This document shows, piece by piece, positions 39,530-49,706 of a stretch of DNA of 64,000 bases. Position numbers and translations under genes: made by a program. Source of the DNA: Alphaproteobacteria bacterium (GTDB lineage Bacteria > Pseudomonadota > Alphaproteobacteria > Caulobacterales > Maricaulaceae). Under the pieces are notes generated by a model. That model had not been told where the DNA came from, made no database searches, and saw only the letters and a program-made list of their open reading frames with translations. The stretch spans positions 372,001 through 436,000 of the forward strand of contig WGOD01000001.1 in NCBI GenBank assembly GCA_016124205.1, read 5' to 3'. Every line of letters begins with the position of its first letter. Position 1 is the stretch's first letter.

Positions 39530-40300
39530 TCAGCTGGCCGAAACGTCCGGCCGCTTGCCGATCACCGTCGCGCGGCCCTGTCCGGCCAGAACGCGAGCGA
39601 GACCGCCCTTGTCATGAATGTTGAAAACGACGATCGGAATGGCGTTTTCGCGCATCAGCGTCACCGCTGCAGCGTCCATCACCTTCAGGTCGCGCGACAG
39701 AACCTCGAGATAGTCGAGCGTGTCATAGCGCTCCGCATCGGGATTCTTGCGCGGATCGTCGGAATACACGCCGTCGACCTGCGTGCCCTTGAACAGGGCG
39801 GTACAGCCCATTTCCGCGGCGCGAAGCGCGGCCGCGGTATCGGTCGTGAAAAACGGATTTCCCGTGCCCGCTGCGAAGATCACCACCCGGCCCTTTTCCA
39901 TGTGCCGGATCGCCCGGCGGCGGATATAGGGCTCGCAGATCGTTGTCATCGGGATGGCGGATTGCACGCGCGTGGGAACGCCGATGCGCTCCAGCGCGGT
40001 CTGCATCGCCAGCGCGTTCATCACGGTGGCGAGCATGCCCATATAGTCGGCCGCGGCCCGGTCCATGCCCTTGGCCGCCGCGGACAGGCCGCGGAAGATG
40101 TTGCCGCCGCCGATCACGAGGCAGACCTCGACACCGGATTTGACGGCTTCGGACACTTCCCGCGCGACGCGCTCGGCAGTGTCCATCTCGATTCCGTATT
40201 GCTGGCTGCCCATCAGGGCCTCGCCGGAAATCTTCAAAAGCACCCGCTTGTAGACGGGCTTGGCGACTTCGGGGTCGGATGGGGAGCTGGAATCGGTCAC
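39530..40300 (-). CDS. pyrH: Uridylate kinase (UMP kinase)
   Basis: Phosphorylates UMP to UDP; feeds CTP synthase and cell wall nucleotides. The 256-residue amino-acid-kinase fold shows [15 protein letters not shown], the [10 protein letters not shown] glycine loop, [11 protein letters not shown] and [20 protein letters not shown]. The start is GTG at 40300, giving a Ser/Pro-rich N-terminal tail of about 17 residues before the conserved domain. The strong hairpin 40321-40348 separates it from tsf, so it may have its own promoter that I cannot place. Confidence 0.96.
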   Translation of the reverse strand: MTDSSSPSDPEVAKPVYKRVLLKISGEALMGSQQYGIEMDTAERVAREVSEAVKSGVEVCLVIGGGNIFRGLSAAAKGMDRAAADYMGMLATVMNALAMQTALERIGVPTRVQSAIPMTTICEPYIRRRAIRHMEKGRVVIFAAGTGNPFFTTDTAAALRAAEMGCTALFKGTQVDGVYSDDPRKNPDAERYDTLDYLEVLSRDLKVMDAAAVTLMRENAIPIVVFNIHDKGGLARVLAGQGRATVIGKRPDVSAS

Positions 40301-40320
40301 GGCGCTGACACTAGACGAAG

Positions 40321-40348
40321 CGCGCCGGGGCGGAAACGCCCCGGCGCG
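40321..40348 (-). terminator. Strong hairpin after tsf, probable terminator
   Basis: CGCGCCGGGGCG and its exact complement CGCCCCGGCGCG form a perfect 12-base stem around a four-base loop. It starts 15 bases past the tsf stop. No T tract follows on the minus strand, so it may need help from Rho or act as a 3'-end stabiliser. Confidence 0.6.
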
Positions 40349-40362
40349 GTATCGCTGTGGTT

Positions 40363-41307
40363 TTACTTCTTGCCGGCCATCGAGGCGACTTCGGAGGCGA
40401 AATCCGCTTCCGGAGCCTTCTCGACGCCTTCGCCGAGGGCGAGGCGCACGAAGGCGGCGATCTTCACCGGACCGCCGACATCACCTTCGGAGTCCTTCAG
40501 AAGCTGCTCGATCGTCTGATCCGGGTTCATGACGAAGGACTGCTTCAGCAGCACGACTTCCTCGTAGAACTTGCGCAGACGGCCTTCGACCATCTTCTCG
40601 ATGATGTTTTCCGGCTTGCCGGATTCGCGGGCCTGCGAAGCGAAGACTTCGCGTTCCTTGGCGATCGCTTCGGGGTCCAGCTCCTCGGTCGAGACCGACA
40701 GGGCCGGCGCCGGCGAAGCCGCGGCGACGTGCATGGCGATCTTGCGGCCGAGCTCGGCGAGCTTGGCCTGGTCGCCGGAGGATTCCAGCGCCACCAGAAC
40801 GCCCAGACGGCCGATATTGTCGCCCGCCGCGTTGTGGACATAGCTGGCCACGACGCCTTCGGAGACCGACAGGACCGCCGCGCGGCGCAGCGTCATGTTC
40901 TCGCCGATCGTCGCGATCAGATTGGTGAGGTGATCGGAGACCACCGTGCCGTCCTTGGTCTTGGCCGCCTTCAGCGCCTCGACATCGCTGCCTTCGGTCA
41001 GGGCCAGTTCGGCGAGATCCGCCACGGCCGCCTTGAAGGTGTCGTTGCGCGCCACGAAGTCGGTTTCCGAGTTCAGCTCGATCGCCGCGCCGGTCTTGCC
41101 GTCGGACGACACCGCCACGCCGACGAGGCCTTCGGAGGCCACCCGGTCGGACTTCTTCGCGGCCTTGGACAGGCCCTTGGTGCGCAGCCAGTCGATCGCC
41201 GCGTCGATATCGCCGCCGGTTTCGGTCAGCGCCTTCTTGCAATCCATCATGCCCGCGCCGGTACGCTCGCGCAGTTCCTTGACGAGGGCCGCCGTGATCT
41301 CAGCCAT
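40363..41307 (-). CDS. tsf: Elongation factor Ts
   Basis: Exchanges GDP for GTP on EF-Tu. The 314-residue protein opens [20 protein letters not shown], with the [20 protein letters not shown] block that contacts EF-Tu and [13 protein letters not shown]; the dimerisation region follows. The normal length and order next to rpsB are kept. A 112-base spacer with two hairpins lies between rpsB and tsf. Confidence 0.98.
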   Translation of the reverse strand: MAEITAALVKELRERTGAGMMDCKKALTETGGDIDAAIDWLRTKGLSKAAKKSDRVASEGLVGVAVSSDGKTGAAIELNSETDFVARNDTFKAAVADLAELALTEGSDVEALKAAKTKDGTVVSDHLTNLIATIGENMTLRRAAVLSVSEGVVASYVHNAAGDNIGRLGVLVALESSGDQAKLAELGRKIAMHVAAASPAPALSVSTEELDPEAIAKEREVFASQARESGKPENIIEKMVEGRLRKFYEEVVLLKQSFVMNPDQTIEQLLKDSEGDVGGPVKIAAFVRLALGEGVEKAPEADFASEVASMAGKK

Positions 41308-41338
41308 CGGTGTTCTCCTGTTTTCTCTGTCTGTGCGG

Positions 41339-41409
41339 AGGCCACGCCTGCACCCTGGCAGTCGTGGCCCCGTTGAATCGGTTTGCCGTGGCGGGCGTTA
41401 TCGCCCGCC
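41339..41409 (-). promoter_or_regulatory. Two hairpins in the rpsB-tsf spacer
   Basis: GGCGGGCG and CGCCCGCC (41390-41409) form an eight-base stem around TTAT just past the rpsB stop. A second pairing, GGCCACG with CGTGGCC (about 41339-41369), comes next. Neither has a T tract. They may tune the ratio of S2 to EF-Ts. Confidence 0.35.
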
Positions 41410-41419
41410 CGTGTGACAC

Positions 41420-42262
41420 TTACGCGTCGGCGTTCTCGGACTTGGGTTCGTCCTTGGCGTCGCCTTCGGCCTCGGCCGGAGCTTCGGCTTCACCGGCATC
41501 CTCGGATGCCAGCGCCGGCTCGACCGGGTTCTCGGCTTCACCCAGGTCCACGCCCATGTCGACCGCGCCCTGCGAGATGCCGTCGAGGACGGCATCGGCG
41601 ACGAGGTCGCAATAGAGCGACAGCGCGCGCGCGGCGTCGTCATTGCCCGGGATCGGGAAGGTGACGATGTCCGGATCGCAATTGGTATCCACGATCGCGA
41701 CGACCGGGATGTTCAGCTTGCGCGCTTCCTGGATGGCGATGCCTTCCTTGTTCGTGTCGATCACGAACATCAGGTCGGGAATGCCGCCCATGTCCTTGAT
41801 GCCGCCGAGCGACAGCTCAAGCTTCTCGCGTTCGCGGGTCAGGTTCAGCAGCTCTTTCTTGGTGAAACCCGAAGCTTCCGGATTGTCACCGTCGAGGAGC
41901 GCTTCCAGTTCGCGCAGGCGCGAGATCGAATGGGAAATGGTGCGCCAGTTGGTCAGCGTGCCGCCGAGCCAGCGGTGGTTCACATAATACTGGGCGCAAC
42001 GCTTGGCCGCGAGTGCAACCGGCTCGGAGGCCTGACGCTTCGTGCCGACGAACAGGACGCGGCCGCCCTTCGCCGCGACTTCGCGGATCTGGACTAGCGC
42101 CTGGTGCAGAAGCGGAACCGTCTGCGACAGGTCGATGATGTGAATGCCGGAGCGCTGACCAAAGATATAGTCGCGCATTTTCGGGTTCCAGCGGTGCGTC
42201 TGGTGACCGAAGTGAGCGCCAGCTTCAAGCAGTTGGCGCATGCTGAAATCAGGGAGTGCCAT
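41420..42262 (-). CDS. rpsB: Small ribosomal subunit protein uS2
   Basis: A 30S protein. The 280-residue protein opens [20 protein letters not shown], with [37 protein letters not shown] and the [16 protein letters not shown] block. An acidic Ala/Glu-rich tail of about 45 residues after [11 protein letters not shown] is longer than in E. coli, as is common in alphaproteobacteria. The gene has its own promoter and a structured leader. Confidence 0.98.
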   Translation of the reverse strand: MALPDFSMRQLLEAGAHFGHQTHRWNPKMRDYIFGQRSGIHIIDLSQTVPLLHQALVQIREVAAKGGRVLFVGTKRQASEPVALAAKRCAQYYVNHRWLGGTLTNWRTISHSISRLRELEALLDGDNPEASGFTKKELLNLTREREKLELSLGGIKDMGGIPDLMFVIDTNKEGIAIQEARKLNIPVVAIVDTNCDPDIVTFPIPGNDDAARALSLYCDLVADAVLDGISQGAVDMGVDLGEAENPVEPALASEDAGEAEAPAEAEGDAKDEPKSENADA

Positions 42263-42290
42263 CGTCGTCTTTCCTTCTCCGGTTGGCCTC

Positions 42291-42373
42291 CGTGGAACAG
42301 GGTCCCGGACCGAATGGACCGGAACACCGGAATGGGCGAACGGGATGTCTCCCCGAAACGACCGTGTTCCACG
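42291..42373 (-). promoter_or_regulatory. Structured 5' leader of rpsB
   Basis: CGTGGAACA (42291-42299) and TGTTCCACG (42365-42373) are perfect complements that close a loop of 65 bases rich in short inverted GGTCC and CCGG segments. The pair lies between the promoter and the rpsB start. rpsB leaders are known targets of S2 feedback in other bacteria; here this is an inference. Confidence 0.45.
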
Positions 42374-42389
42374 TGCGTGATGAGGCGCG

Positions 42390-42417
42390 CTTATACGCGC
42401 GATTGATGAAAAGGCAA
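42390..42417 (-). promoter_or_regulatory. rpsB-tsf promoter
   Basis: On the complement, TTGCCT (42412-42417) and TATAAG (42390-42395) are 16 bases apart, a good sigma-70-type match. It leaves a leader of about 120 bases. It lies in the 213-base gap between dnaE and rpsB, whose remaining part shows only GC-rich sequence. Confidence 0.6.
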
Positions 42418-42475
42418 GCCTGACGCGGCTCCCCGGCGCAGTCGCCGAGCGGCGCGGCGGCCCGACGATCTCCGG

Positions 42476-45400
42476 TCAGACCAGTTCGACGCTTTCGACG
42501 CCGCGCACGGCCTTGAGGGCCGCCTGCACGACCGCATCGCAGGGCATGCGCTTGGGAAGTTTCAGTTCCGCTTCACGGCCATGGGCCACGGGCAGGATGA
42601 GGTGGACTTCCCCGCCCTCCCCGTTGGCGCGGGCCGCGGCCCGTTCCAGACGAATGCGCACGCCTTCAACCGCTTCCGGCAGGAGGCGGATCCGCATGCC
42701 CGCAGCCATGGGCGCAGCATCCAGCGTCTCGACGCTGTCGGCGAAGAAGCGGAGCTCCTCGTCGCGGCCGTCGACGCGCGTCGTCACGATAATCGACGCG
42801 CCCGCCTCCAGCGCATCGCGCGAATTGCGCAGCGTCTCCGGCGGCACGAGGATTTCGAACTCGCCGGTCGGGTCGGACAGGGTGACGAAGGCAAAACGCT
42901 CGCCGGATTTGCTCGACACGCGTTCCTGACGCCGGCGGACGACCCCGGCCATGCGCAGCGCGGACGCGCCCTCGGACACGCGGGCCTGCGCATCGGCGTA
43001 GAGCACGACGCCGCGCGCGGCGAGCGCCTCGGTCTGATCGTCGAGCGGGTGACCCGAGAGGAAAAAGCCGACCGCCGCCAGCTCGTTGTCGAGCCGCTCG
43101 GTCGCGATCCAGGGGTCGCACTCCGGGAAAGGCGGATGCGCGAGGCCGCCATCGCTGGGCGCGGCACCGCCGAACAGGCTCGACTGTGCGCTCTCGCGCT
43201 GTTCGAGCATCGCATTCGACAGCGACATCAGGACCGGCGCTGCCGCAAAGGCTTTCGCCCGGTCCGGTTCAAGACTATCGAAGGCACCCGCGCGGGCAAG
43301 GTTTTCCATCGTGCGCTTATTGACGAGCTTGGGATCGACCCGTTCCGCGAAATCGTAGAGGTCCTTGAAGGGGCCGCCGGAGGTGCGGACCTCGACGAGG
43401 TGTTCCATCGCGGCCATCGAGACATTGCGGATCGCGCCGAGCGCATAGCGCACCGAATTGTCCTCGACCGAGAAATCGGCCTGGCTGGCATTCACATCGG
43501 GCGGCAGGACGGTGACGCCGATCTTTCGCGCCTCCTGGAAGAAGAGCGCCAGCTTGTCGAAATTGTTGCGGTCGAGGCTCATCAGCGCAGCGAGGAATTC
43601 GACCGGGCGATGGGTTTTCAGCCAGGCGGTCCGGTACGCGATGGCGGCATAGGCCGCGGCGTGGGATTTGTTGAAACCGTAACCGGCGAACTCGTTGACG
43701 AGTTCGAAGATGTGCGCCGCCTTGCCCTCGCTGACCTCGCGTTCGACGGCCCCCTCGATGAAGCGGACGCGCTGGCGGTCCATCTCCTCCTTTTTCTTCT
43801 TGCCCATGGCCCGGCGCAAAAGGTCGGCTTCGCCAAGCGAATAGCCGGACAGGATCTGCGCGATCTGCATCACCTGTTCCTGGTAGATGATCACGCCGTA
43901 GGTTTCGGACAGGACATCCTTGAGCTTGGGGTGCATGTAATCGACATCCGCCCGGCCGAATTTCCGGTCGACATAGACGTCGATATTCTTCATCGGGCCC
44001 GGCCGGTAGAGCGAGATGAGCGCGATCAGATCCTCGATCTGGTCTGGCTTCATCTTCTTCAGCGTGTCCCGCATGCCGGTGGATTCCAGCTGGAACACGC
44101 CGATCGACGCGCCGGTACCGAGCATCTCGTAGACTTTCGGATCGGCGAAGCCGTCCGCGTCGAGATCCGGCACCTCCTCACCCTGCAGCTCGATATATTT
44201 CAGCGCACGGGCGATGACGGTGAGCGTCTTGAGGCCAAGGAAGTCGAACTTCACAAGGCCCGCCGGCTCGACCCATTTCATGTTGAACTGGGTGGCGGGA
44301 ATATCGGAGCGCGGATCGCGGTAGAGCGGCGTCAGTTCGACGAGGCTGCGATCCCCGATTACCACGCCGGCGGCGTGGGTCGAGGCATTGCGGTAAAGCC
44401 CTTCAAGCTTGAGCGCGGTTTCCAGCAGTTTCGCGACCGCCGGGTCATCATCCCGCATCTGCTGCAGCTTCGGCTCGCCCTCGATCGCCTGCGACAGCGT
44501 CACCGGGTTGGCCGGGTTGGCCGGAACGAGTTTGGCAATGCGGTCGACAAGGCCGAGCGGCAATTGCAGGACGCGGCCGACATCACGCACCACGGCGCGC
44601 GCCTGCAGCGTGCCGAAGGTGATGATCTGCGCGACGTGGTCGGAGCCGTAGCGCTCCTGCACATAGCGGATCACCTCACCGCGGCGCTCCTGGCAGAAGT
44701 CGATATCGAAGTCCGGCATCGACACGCGTTCGGGGTTGAGGAAACGCTCGAACAGCAGGCCGAAGCGCAGCGGGTCGAGGTCGGTGATGGTCAGTGCCCA
44801 GGCGACCACCGAGCCCGCACCGGAGCCCCGGCCCGGGCCGACGGGGATGTCGCGCGCCTTCGCCCACTGGATGAAGTCCGACACGATCAGGAAGTAGCCC
44901 GGGAAGCCCATCTGGCGGATGACGCCAATCTCGTAGTCGAGACGCTCGCGATATTCGGCTTCCGGCGCGGCAGGCTCGATCGTCTTCAGCCGCTCGGTCA
45001 GGCCTTCATGGGCGCGCGCGGCCAGTTCATCGGCCTCGTCGCGCCCATCGGCGGTCTCGAAGCGCGGCAGGAGCGGCGCCGAGGTCAACGGGCGGAAGGC
45101 GCAGCGGCGCGCAATCTCGATCGTGTTATCCAGCGCTTCGGGGAGATCCTCGAAGCGGGAGGCCATTTCCTCGGCAGTGGCGAAGTGATGGTCGGGCGTC
45201 ACTCGGCGGCGATCCTCGACGGAGAGATAGCTGCCTTCGGAAATGCACAGGAGCGCGTCGTGCGCGGCGTGCATGGACGGGTCCGGGAAATAGGCTTCGT
45301 TGGTCGCGACGAGTGGCAGGTCGCGGGCATAGGCCTGCTCGACCAGCCAGTGTTCGGCCTCAAGTTCCTCGCGGCGGCCATGGCGTTGCAGCTCGACATA

Positions 45401-45922
45401 GAGCCGGTCGCCGAAAATGTCCTGGAGCGTCGAGAGCCAGTGATCTGCATCCCCGGAACGTCCGTTGACGATAAGCCGGTTCAGCACGCCGTCCGGACCG
45501 CCCGTCAGCGCGATCAGGCCCTCGCCGTGCAGCTTCAGCCGCTCGACGGTGATGTGGGGCATGTCGGTCGGGCCGACATCAAGGAAGGCGGCACTCGAAA
45601 GCGCCATCAGATTCCGGTAGCCGGCCTCGCTCTGGGCGAGGAGGACGATCGTCCCGTCCGGTTCGATCCGGTCGCCCGGACGTCCTTCAAAGACCGCGAC
45701 CGAAAGCGTGCATCCGACGATGGGCTGGATGCCCGTCCCGGCCATGGTTTCGGAAAATTCCAGCGCGCCGAAGAGATTGTTGGTGTCGGTCAGCGCCACC
45801 GCCGGCATGGCGTATTCGGCGCAGAGCGAGGCCATGTCCTTGATCTTGATCGCGCCTTCCAGAAGCGAATACGGCGAGCGCGTTCGCAAGTGTATGAAGG
45901 CGGGCTGACCGGTGGTGGACAT
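42476..45922 (-). CDS. dnaE: DNA polymerase III subunit alpha
   Basis: The replicative polymerase. The 1148-residue protein has the N-terminal PHP domain ([27 protein letters not shown]) and the C-family polymerase palm. The metal-binding Asp pair lies in [13 protein letters not shown] near residue 400. The fingers ([20 protein letters not shown]) follow, then a helix-hairpin-helix and an OB-fold tail ([17 protein letters not shown]). Length is normal for DnaE1. A strong hairpin lies just upstream, separating it from the SOS-controlled small gene. Confidence 0.98.
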   Translation of the reverse strand: MSTTGQPAFIHLRTRSPYSLLEGAIKIKDMASLCAEYAMPAVALTDTNNLFGALEFSETMAGTGIQPIVGCTLSVAVFEGRPGDRIEPDGTIVLLAQSEAGYRNLMALSSAAFLDVGPTDMPHITVERLKLHGEGLIALTGGPDGVLNRLIVNGRSGDADHWLSTLQDIFGDRLYVELQRHGRREELEAEHWLVEQAYARDLPLVATNEAYFPDPSMHAAHDALLCISEGSYLSVEDRRRVTPDHHFATAEEMASRFEDLPEALDNTIEIARRCAFRPLTSAPLLPRFETADGRDEADELAARAHEGLTERLKTIEPAAPEAEYRERLDYEIGVIRQMGFPGYFLIVSDFIQWAKARDIPVGPGRGSGAGSVVAWALTITDLDPLRFGLLFERFLNPERVSMPDFDIDFCQERRGEVIRYVQERYGSDHVAQIITFGTLQARAVVRDVGRVLQLPLGLVDRIAKLVPANPANPVTLSQAIEGEPKLQQMRDDDPAVAKLLETALKLEGLYRNASTHAAGVVIGDRSLVELTPLYRDPRSDIPATQFNMKWVEPAGLVKFDFLGLKTLTVIARALKYIELQGEEVPDLDADGFADPKVYEMLGTGASIGVFQLESTGMRDTLKKMKPDQIEDLIALISLYRPGPMKNIDVYVDRKFGRADVDYMHPKLKDVLSETYGVIIYQEQVMQIAQILSGYSLGEADLLRRAMGKKKKEEMDRQRVRFIEGAVEREVSEGKAAHIFELVNEFAGYGFNKSHAAAYAAIAYRTAWLKTHRPVEFLAALMSLDRNNFDKLALFFQEARKIGVTVLPPDVNASQADFSVEDNSVRYALGAIRNVSMAAMEHLVEVRTSGGPFKDLYDFAERVDPKLVNKRTMENLARAGAFDSLEPDRAKAFAAAPVLMSLSNAMLEQRESAQSSLFGGAAPSDGGLAHPPFPECDPWIATERLDNELAAVGFFLSGHPLDDQTEALAARGVVLYADAQARVSEGASALRMAGVVRRRQERVSSKSGERFAFVTLSDPTGEFEILVPPETLRNSRDALEAGASIIVTTRVDGRDEELRFFADSVETLDAAPMAAGMRIRLLPEAVEGVRIRLERAAARANGEGGEVHLILPVAHGREAELKLPKRMPCDAVVQAALKAVRGVESVELV

Positions 45923-45952
45923 GGCGTGGTGGGGGCCTCTCTCCGCGCGGGG

Positions 45953-45980
45953 CGGAGGCGCAGCTTTGAGTGCGCCTCCG
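45953..45980 (-). terminator. Perfect 10-base hairpin between the small SOS gene and dnaE
   Basis: CGGAGGCGCA (45953-45962) and TGCGCCTCCG (45971-45980) pair perfectly around eight bases. It lies 14 bases after the stop of the 34-codon gene and 30 bases before dnaE. There is no T tract. It may end most of the SOS transcript or protect it from decay. Confidence 0.5.
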
Positions 45981-45994
45981 AGTCAGTCGTCAGA

Positions 45995-46099
45995 CTAGAC
46001 GATGGCGGGCGCGGACAGAACCGATCCCCACACCAGAACGACGTAGGAAAAACCCACAAGAGCGATGGCGGCGGAAATGTCGGCGATGGTGCGGCGCAT
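45995..46099 (-). CDS. 34-residue SOS-controlled membrane protein, candidate SidA-like division inhibitor
   Basis: A very short gene within the 305-base gap between lolD and dnaE. Translation gives 34 residues: MRRTIADI, then a hydrophobic stretch from about residue 9 to 28 (SAAIALVGFSYVVLVWGSVL), then a short tail ending PAIV. This is one transmembrane segment after a basic start. GGGGAG lies six bases before the ATG. Upstream are a TTGACA -35 element and a perfect LexA box. Caulobacter SidA is a 29-residue inner-membrane protein, made under SOS control, that blocks division through FtsW and FtsN; I recall its gene as lying near dnaE. I cannot compare the sequences here, so the SidA assignment is an inference from size, topology, regulation and place. 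Confidence 0.75.
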   Translation of the reverse strand: MRRTIADISAAIALVGFSYVVLVWGSVLSAPAIV

Positions 46100-46133
46100 G
46101 GTGAACTCCCCTGTCCTGACTGGCTGTTTCTCA

Positions 46134-46148
46134 GTTCGTGTTTTGTTC
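46134..46148 (-). promoter_or_regulatory. LexA/SOS box of the small membrane-protein gene
   Basis: GTTC (46134-46137), seven bases, GTTC (46145-46148): the exact alphaproteobacterial LexA operator. A further GTTC at 46161-46164 gives a third half-site at a non-standard spacing. The box lies 35 bases before the ATG, downstream of the -35, where a bound repressor would block initiation. Confidence 0.82.
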
Positions 46149-46168
46149 TTTTCACGTTTTGTTCCGCG

Positions 46169-46174
46169 TGTCAA
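46169..46174 (-). promoter_or_regulatory. Consensus -35 element of the small SOS gene
   Basis: TTGACA on the complement, a perfect -35 hexamer. The -10 region 16 to 18 bases on is A-rich (AAAAGA) and poor, so the promoter edge is uncertain. A GANTC site (GAATC, 46184-46188) lies ten bases further upstream and would be methylated if the host has CcrM. Confidence 0.55.
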
Positions 46175-46227
46175 ACAGAAAACGAATCAGCCGTACGGAG
46201 GCCCGTCTGGAAAGAAAGTCGTGGATA

Positions 46228-46929
46228 TCAGGCGGCGGGGTGCTCGATCCCGGTCCAGGGAATGATGCGGCCTTCACTGAGCGTCAGCGCGCGGTCCATC
46301 CGGTCCGCCAGACCAAGATTGTGGGTCGCGACAAGCGCGGCCACCCCCTCTTCCCGCGCAGCGCGGAAGAAGGCCTCGAACACGGCGTCCGACGTCTTCG
46401 GGTCGAGATTGCCGGTCGGTTCGTCGGCGAGGATGATCCGCGGCTTGTTGGCGAAGGCGCGCGCGATGGCGACTCGCTGCTGCTCCCCGCCCGACAATTC
46501 CGCTGGCCGGTGGTCGGCGCGTTCCGTCAGTCCCATCAGGCCGAGGAGGCGATCGGCCTCCGCAATGGCCACCTTGCGCGGCGTGCCGGCGATCAGCTGC
46601 GGCAGGACGATATTCTCCCGCGCATCGAACTCCGGCAGCAGATGGTGGAACTGGTAGACGAAGCCGATCATGGAACGGCGCAGTGCCGTGCGCTCGGAAT
46701 CCTTCTTGGTCAGCCCGTCATGCCCGGCGACCGTCACGGTTCCCGCCTGCGGCTCTTCGAGCAGACCGGCCACATGCAGCAGGGATGACTTGCCCGACCC
46801 GGACGGTCCGACGAGGCCGACGACCTCACCCGGAACGAGGTGGACAGTGGCGTCCTTCAGGACGGTCAGCGGCTTGGCGCCTTCATAGGTGCGCTCGATG
46901 CCCTGCAGGGAGAGAACCGCCTCACTCAT
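46228..46929 (-). CDS. lolD: Lipoprotein-releasing ABC transporter ATP-binding protein
   Basis: Powers release of outer-membrane lipoproteins from the inner membrane. The 233-residue ATPase has the Walker A GLVGPSGSGKSSLLHV, the Q-loop VYQFHHLLPEF, the signature LSGGEQQRVAIARA and Walker B RIILADEPTGNLDP, with His in VATHNLG. The Q-loop HHLLPEF block is typical of LolD. It overlaps the permease gene by eight bases. Confidence 0.95.
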   Translation of the reverse strand: MSEAVLSLQGIERTYEGAKPLTVLKDATVHLVPGEVVGLVGPSGSGKSSLLHVAGLLEEPQAGTVTVAGHDGLTKKDSERTALRRSMIGFVYQFHHLLPEFDARENIVLPQLIAGTPRKVAIAEADRLLGLMGLTERADHRPAELSGGEQQRVAIARAFANKPRIILADEPTGNLDPKTSDAVFEAFFRAAREEGVAALVATHNLGLADRMDRALTLSEGRIIPWTGIEHPAA

Positions 46930-48256
46930 AACGGAGCGCCTCCACCGGATCGAGGCTGGCCGCGCGCCAGGCCGGCGGGATCGCCGCGAGGAAGGCCGCG
47001 CCGAGCCCGAAAATGGCGGCGAACATCACTTCCGCCCAGTCGAGCCGGGCCGGCATGTTCACCAGGAAATAGACTTCCGGATTCCAGACATTGGTTCCCG
47101 TGACGAGCGAGACGAAGGCCTGCACCGCGTCGATATTCATCACGAGGATGATGCCGAGCAGGATGCCGCCCACGGCCCCTACCCCGCCGATCATCAGGCC
47201 GATCAGCATGAAGACCCGCATCACGCTGGCCTGGGTCGAGCCCATCGTGCGCAGGATGGCGATGTCGCGGCCCTTGTTCTTCACCAGCATGATCAGGCCG
47301 GTCACGATGTTCAGTGCCGCGATCAGGATGACGACGGCCATGATCATGCGCATCGCCACGCGCTCGACCTGCAGCGCGTCATAGAAGCTGCGGTTCTGAT
47401 CGCGCCAGTCCGAGATGATGCCGCGTCCGCCGACCGTATTCGTGATCTCGGCACGCAGGTCATCGAGATCATCGGGATCCTCGACGCGGACCTCGATGAA
47501 TTCCGGGCCCTCGAGCGCGAAGAAGAGCCGGGCCTGTTCCAGCGGCATGAAGACGGTGATCTGGTCGAACTCGTAGATGCCGACGGAGAAGACGCCGCCG
47601 ACCTCATAGGCCTTGCGGATATTGACCATGCCGGTCGGCGTGACGCGCCCCGCGGACGAGATGAAGGGTACCACATCGCCGGGAATCACGCGCAGCGCGC
47701 GGGCCAGTTGCTGGCCCATCAGGATGATGTCGCCGCCATTCCGGCCCTCGCCAAACCCGTCCATGCTGCCAAGCTGAACTCCGGTGTCCTCTCCGGGCTG
47801 CGGCATGGCGGAGACGCGTTCGATCGTCAGAAGTTCCTCGCGGGTGATGCCGATCACCCGGGCGGGCGCGGCGTTGCCGTCCACATTCAGCAGGGCTTCC
47901 CCGACGATGCGCTGACCGGCGCTGACCACGCCCGGAATGGCCGCGATCTCGGCAGTCAGCGTGTCGAGCTCCTCCTGGCTCAGCGTTTCCTGATTGCCGT
48001 AAAGCTGCGGCCGGACATCGACATAGACGTGCGACTGAACGCCGAGGAGCTGGCTCATCAGCTCGTAGCGGAAGCCGTTCATGATCGACATGATCGTGAT
48101 CAGGGCCGCCACGCCGAGCGTGATGCCGAGGAAGGAAATGATCGCGATCAGGGCAATGCCGCCATCCTTCCGGCGGGCACCCAGATAGCGCAGGGCGAGC
48201 GCGAACTCGAAGGGGCTGAGCGGGTGCGCGCCCTTGCCGAGCTTCGCCTCAGCCAT
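46922..48256 (-). CDS. lolC: Lipoprotein-releasing ABC transporter permease (LolC/LolE family)
   Basis: Membrane partner of LolD. The 444-residue protein has one N-terminal transmembrane helix ([20 protein letters not shown]), a large periplasmic domain (about 55-290) and three C-terminal helices ending in the FtsX-type region, with the last residues PVEALRYE. Only one permease gene is seen, as usual in alphaproteobacteria, so it may work as a homodimer in place of LolC plus LolE. It overlaps proS by eight bases. Confidence 0.95.
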   Translation of the reverse strand: MAEAKLGKGAHPLSPFEFALALRYLGARRKDGGIALIAIISFLGITLGVAALITIMSIMNGFRYELMSQLLGVQSHVYVDVRPQLYGNQETLSQEELDTLTAEIAAIPGVVSAGQRIVGEALLNVDGNAAPARVIGITREELLTIERVSAMPQPGEDTGVQLGSMDGFGEGRNGGDIILMGQQLARALRVIPGDVVPFISSAGRVTPTGMVNIRKAYEVGGVFSVGIYEFDQITVFMPLEQARLFFALEGPEFIEVRVEDPDDLDDLRAEITNTVGGRGIISDWRDQNRSFYDALQVERVAMRMIMAVVILIAALNIVTGLIMLVKNKGRDIAILRTMGSTQASVMRVFMLIGLMIGGVGAVGGILLGIILVMNIDAVQAFVSLVTGTNVWNPEVYFLVNMPARLDWAEVMFAAIFGLGAAFLAAIPPAWRAASLDPVEALRYE

Positions 48257-49583
48257 TCGAGAAGGCTCCTTCGGCGAGGCGTGCGATGGCGTCGTCGAGC
48301 GACAGTTCGTGGCGCTCGCCGGTCTTGCGGACTTTTACCTCGGCCTTGCCCTCTTTCAGGCCGCGCGGGCCGATGACCAGCTGATACGGCAGGCCGATCA
48401 GGTCCATCGTCGCGAACTTGCCGCCCGGGCGCTCATTCGTGTCGTCGAGCAGCGGCTCCTTGCCGGCGGCGGTGAGCGAGGCATAGGCCTTGTCACAGGC
48501 CGCGTCCGTATCGGCGTCGCCCGCCTTCAGATTGACGATGCCGACACCGAAGGGCGCGACCGATTCCGGCCAGATGATGCCGTTGTCGTCATGGCTGGCC
48601 TCGATGATGCCGCCGACGAGGCGCGAGACGCCGATGCCGTAACTGCCCATGTGGACGGGCTTCGACGACCCGTCCGGGTGGGTCACGTCGGCCTTCATGG
48701 CGTCGGAATACTTGGTGCCGAAATAGAAGATGTGGCCGACCTCGATGCCGCGGGCGGACAGACGCTTGGCCTCGGGCACTTCGGCCTCGAAGCGCGCGGC
48801 CTCGTGCATCTCCTCTGTTGCGGCGTAGAGGGCGGTGCGCTGGTCGACCAGCGGCTGAAGATCGCCGTCGAAATCGACATCGCCGGGCGCGGCCATCTCG
48901 ACCAGATCGGAATGGCAGAAGACCTCGCTCTCGCCGGTCTCGGCCAGGATGATGAATTCGTGGCTCAGATCGCCGCCGATCGGTCCGGTGTCGGCGCGCA
49001 TCGGAACGGCCTTCAGGCCCAGACGCGCAAACGTGTTCAGATAGGCGATGAACATCTTGTTGTAAGCCGCTCTGGCACCGGCCTCATCCAGATCGAAGGA
49101 ATAGGTATCCTTCATCAGGAATTCGCGGCCGCGCATCACGCCGAAGCGCGGGCGGATCTCGTCCCGGAACTTCCACTGGATGTGGTAGAGCAGCTTCGGC
49201 ACGTCCTTGTAGGAGCGGCAATAGGCCCGGAAGATCTCTGTGATCATCTCCTCATTCGTCGGCCCGTAGAGCATCTCCCGGTCATGCCGGTCAGTGATGC
49301 GCAGCATCTCCTTGCCGTAGGCGTCGTAGCGATTGCTCTCGCGCCACAGATCGGCGGACTGGATGGTCGGCATCAGCAGTTCGACCGCGCCGGCCCGGTC
49401 CTGTTCCTCGCGGACGATCTGGGAAATCTTCTGCAGCACGCGGTGGCCGAGCGGCAGCCAGGCGTAAATGCCCGCCGATTCCTGGCGCATCATCCCGGCG
49501 CGCAGCATCAGCCGGTGCGAGGCGATCTGCGCATCGGCAGGGGTTTCCTTCAGGACAGGCAGGAAATAGCGGGACAGGCGCAT
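48249..49583 (-). CDS. proS: Proline-tRNA ligase
   Basis: Charges tRNA(Pro). The 444-residue class II synthetase opens [19 protein letters not shown], with motif 1 near GAVELLMPT, motif 2 [20 protein letters not shown] and motif 3 [15 protein letters not shown]. It is the short alphaproteobacterial type without the editing insertion of the E. coli enzyme (572 residues). The start at 49583 is chosen because the upstream frame runs over the divergent transporter gene and lacks family sequence. Confidence 0.97.
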   Translation of the reverse strand: MRLSRYFLPVLKETPADAQIASHRLMLRAGMMRQESAGIYAWLPLGHRVLQKISQIVREEQDRAGAVELLMPTIQSADLWRESNRYDAYGKEMLRITDRHDREMLYGPTNEEMITEIFRAYCRSYKDVPKLLYHIQWKFRDEIRPRFGVMRGREFLMKDTYSFDLDEAGARAAYNKMFIAYLNTFARLGLKAVPMRADTGPIGGDLSHEFIILAETGESEVFCHSDLVEMAAPGDVDFDGDLQPLVDQRTALYAATEEMHEAARFEAEVPEAKRLSARGIEVGHIFYFGTKYSDAMKADVTHPDGSSKPVHMGSYGIGVSRLVGGIIEASHDDNGIIWPESVAPFGVGIVNLKAGDADTDAACDKAYASLTAAGKEPLLDDTNERPGGKFATMDLIGLPYQLVIGPRGLKEGKAEVKVRKTGERHELSLDDAIARLAEGAFSNG

Positions 49584-49706
49584 GGGAGGGGAAACCGTCT
49601 TGAATTGTTGCGTTGCACCAGCATTAGACGGCAGCGCGGGGCGGAGCAAGGCAAGCGTCATCTGCTCGGCTGGAACCTTGGCAGACCGCGAAGGGTTGCA
49701 CCTCCG

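Noticed and set aside
42581-46657. A 1358-codon open frame on the plus strand
   Set aside because: It is the antisense shadow of dnaE and lolD in GC-rich DNA; its translation is rich in Arg, His, Asp and Gly with no recognisable domain.
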